From positions 1 through 60,534 of the forward strand of contig LRMT01000056.1 in NCBI GenBank assembly GCA_001725945.1: a stretch of 60,534 nucleotides of DNA, read 5' to 3'. This document shows, piece by piece, positions 59,319 to 60,534 of this stretch (position 1 is its first letter; each line of letters opens with the position of its first letter). The position numbers and the translations under genes were made by a program. The notes beneath the pieces were generated by a model that was given only the letters and a program-made list of their open reading frames with translations, made no database searches and had not been told where the DNA came from. The stretch comes from Cupriavidus sp. UYMMa02A (lineage in GTDB: Bacteria; Pseudomonadota; Gammaproteobacteria; Burkholderiales; Burkholderiaceae).

Positions 59319-59418
59319 TGCTGCTCGGTGGCCAAGGCGCGCGAAGCCAATGCCCAGGGGGCAGGCCGAGGCGCTCGCGCGCGAAGCGCTGGCACTGCAA
59401 CCCGGCAATGCGCGGACG
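59319..59418 (+). pseudogene. Remnant of a TPR protein, possibly bcsC
   Basis: Between bcsZ and the TetR gene, AREANAQG and QAEALAREALALQPGNA can be read once a one-base change near 59353 is allowed. The second part is a clean TPR helix pair end. In cellulose operons the next gene after bcsZ is often bcsC, whose N-terminus is TPR repeats. Only about 30 residues are left before the convergent TetR gene. The piece could also be a misread bcsZ tail. Confidence 0.35.
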
Positions 59419-59419
59419 T

Positions 59420-60067
59420 CTACTCCAGCTCTTCCGTGATGTACAGGTAGAACGCGCGGGCCATCTCGGCCTCGAGCCTGCGGTCTGACAAGCGGTACGT
59501 GCCGGTCCGGTTGACCAGCGTGTAGATCACCGTTCCCACCATTGCCTGATAGGCAAAGCGGATGCGCATCTCCAGACCCGGCGATGCGCCCGCCGGATGC
59601 AGCTGCGCCAGGCGCGGCACCACCAGCTCCACATAATCCTGGTTCAGACGCTTGAGCGGGTCTTCCCCGGTGATGGCGCGCTCGATCAGCGACGCGCGCA
59701 GCACGCCCTCGTTGCGATACGCCCACATGCGGTTGTTGCGCGCGAGCGATTCCACCGCTTCGCGCAGGGTCTGCTGGCCGGCATCGAACAGCGCCACGCG
59801 CTCTGCCATCCCATCGCGCAACTGCGCCACCAGCAGCGTCTGCAGCGCGCGGAAGTAGCTTTCCTTGCCGTCGAACCGGCTGTAGAACGCGCCGGTCGTG
59901 ACCCCGGCATGGGCGCAGATGTCCTGGATCGGCACCTGGTCGAGCGCGCGGTCGCGCAACAGGCGGCGGCCCGCTTCGAGCAACCGTTCCGTCGTTTTCC
60001 GGCCACGCAAGTATCGCGGTACCGCGAATCCTTCCTGACCCTCCAGGGGCGTAAGGGCTTGTTTCAT
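59420..60067 (-). CDS. TetR/AcrR-family transcriptional regulator
   Basis: Intact, 215 residues from ATG 60067. N-terminal HTH LEAGRRLLRDRALDQVPIQDICAHAGVTTGAFYSRFDGKESYFRAL; C-terminal ligand domain with MAERVALFDAGQQTLREAVESL and FAYQAMVGTVIYTLVNRTG. Convergent with bcsZ and divergent from the partial gene at 60212, which is a likely target. Confidence 0.92.
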   Translation of the reverse strand: MKQALTPLEGQEGFAVPRYLRGRKTTERLLEAGRRLLRDRALDQVPIQDICAHAGVTTGAFYSRFDGKESYFRALQTLLVAQLRDGMAERVALFDAGQQTLREAVESLARNNRMWAYRNEGVLRASLIERAITGEDPLKRLNQDYVELVVPRLAQLHPAGASPGLEMRIRFAYQAMVGTVIYTLVNRTGTYRLSDRRLEAEMARAFYLYITEELE

Positions 60068-60211
60068 CGTCACCGGCGTCTGCGTCCGTGTTTTCCCAGT
60101 ATTGACAAGCTTAACAGGCACCCTTAGTCTCGAAAACATAATCACGATTATCAATTCAGCCGCGCATCGAACTGGCATGCGCGGTTGGCGCAGTCTGGGA
60201 GAACGACAAAC

Positions 60212-60534
60212 GTGGAGACAAAGCCAGTGCCGGCTGAGGACGTGCTGTCCTCGGGCCTGCATCGCATCGCGCGCCGCATCGACGCATGCGCAACGGGCAT
60301 CGGTGCGCGGCGCGCGATGCCACCCTGTCGCAGCCGCCTGCCGCACAACCGGCATTCGCCTGGGCCGGACCCACCCTGTATCGCCGGGCTGGTTCGAAAT
60401 CCGCCCGGCGCGCGTTCCCCGCGACGCCAGGCCGGTCTACGACGAAGACCTGGACTGCGTCACCGGCTACCACCGCAGCTTTGGACGGACAGCGCTCACC
60501 TATGACCTGCTTGGCCGATTCGTTGCGATCGATG
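60212..60534 (+). CDS. Partial gene of unknown function at window edge (frameshifted)
   Basis: From GTG 60212: METKPVPAEDVLSSGLHRIARRIDACATG, then by changing frame near 60318 and near 60390 TLSQPPAAQPAFAWAGPTL and GWFEIRPARVPRDARPVYDEDLDCVTGYHRSFGRTALTYDLLGRFVAID, still open at the last base. The composition and the continuous later segment look like a real coding region, but I recognise no family. It is divergent from the TetR gene. The 3' part is outside the window. Confidence 0.45.

Noticed and set aside
1..60534. Genomic island, prophage, conjugative element or CRISPR array
   Set aside because: No integrase, transposase, tRNA end, phage structural gene, transfer gene or spaced direct repeats was seen, and base use is uniform apart from promoter gaps.

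Overview
The window looks like a chromosomal stretch of a GC-rich betaproteobacterium of the Burkholderiaceae, most like Cupriavidus or Ralstonia. The grounds are very high third-position GC, a Burkholderia-type porin, six TctC-like 'Bug' binding proteins, and a dense mix of CoA-dependent catabolic genes with LysR, IclR, GntR, AraC, LuxR and TetR regulators. I saw no rRNA, tRNA, insertion sequence, phage gene or CRISPR array.

Layout. (1) 87-10888: a minus-strand operon (small HTH-like protein, Rieske oxygenase, SDR, cupin, IclR, second SDR, ThDP enzyme, aspartate dehydrogenase-like protein), a separate alpha/beta hydrolase, then a plus-strand porin and a Bug protein. Near-identical 16-bp palindromes precede the operon, the hydrolase and the porin. 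I do not recognise the pathway; it is the best candidate here for an undescribed system. (2) 10967-17662: acyl-CoA ligase, HSD10-like dehydrogenase, MscS-type channel, LuxR regulator. (3) 17694-23643: LysR facing a CoA-transferase, MaoC hydratase, Bug protein and an acyl-CoA dehydrogenase (ACAD) pair. (4) 23713-28626: the conserved prkA-yeaH-spoVR stress operon. (5) 29366-38821: crotonase, Bug, ligase, Bug, AraC; then a CoA-transferase/SDR operon divergent from a LysR gene. (6) 39948-45802: a 24-codon membrane peptide, then an itaconate-degradation cluster (ACAD, ict, MmgE/PrpD, ccl, ich) closed by a strong terminator. (7) 45830-52144: lipoprotein, Bug, ligase and a second ACAD pair. (8) 52259-57801: a sulfolactate module (GntR, Bug, comC, slcC, suyB, suyA) with a clear promoter and operator-like palindrome. 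(9) 58098-60534: an orphan bcsZ cellulase, a scrap of a TPR protein, TetR, and a gene running off the edge.

The functional theme is uptake and CoA-dependent breakdown of organic acids and sulfonates, with each small operon paired to its own regulator.

About thirty genes are split by apparent frameshifts, nearly all explained by loss of one base, often in a run of two or three identical bases. Protein similarity continues across each break and no gene is otherwise decayed, so I treat these as probable sequence errors and annotate each gene over its full span; frameshift positions are given as approximate.
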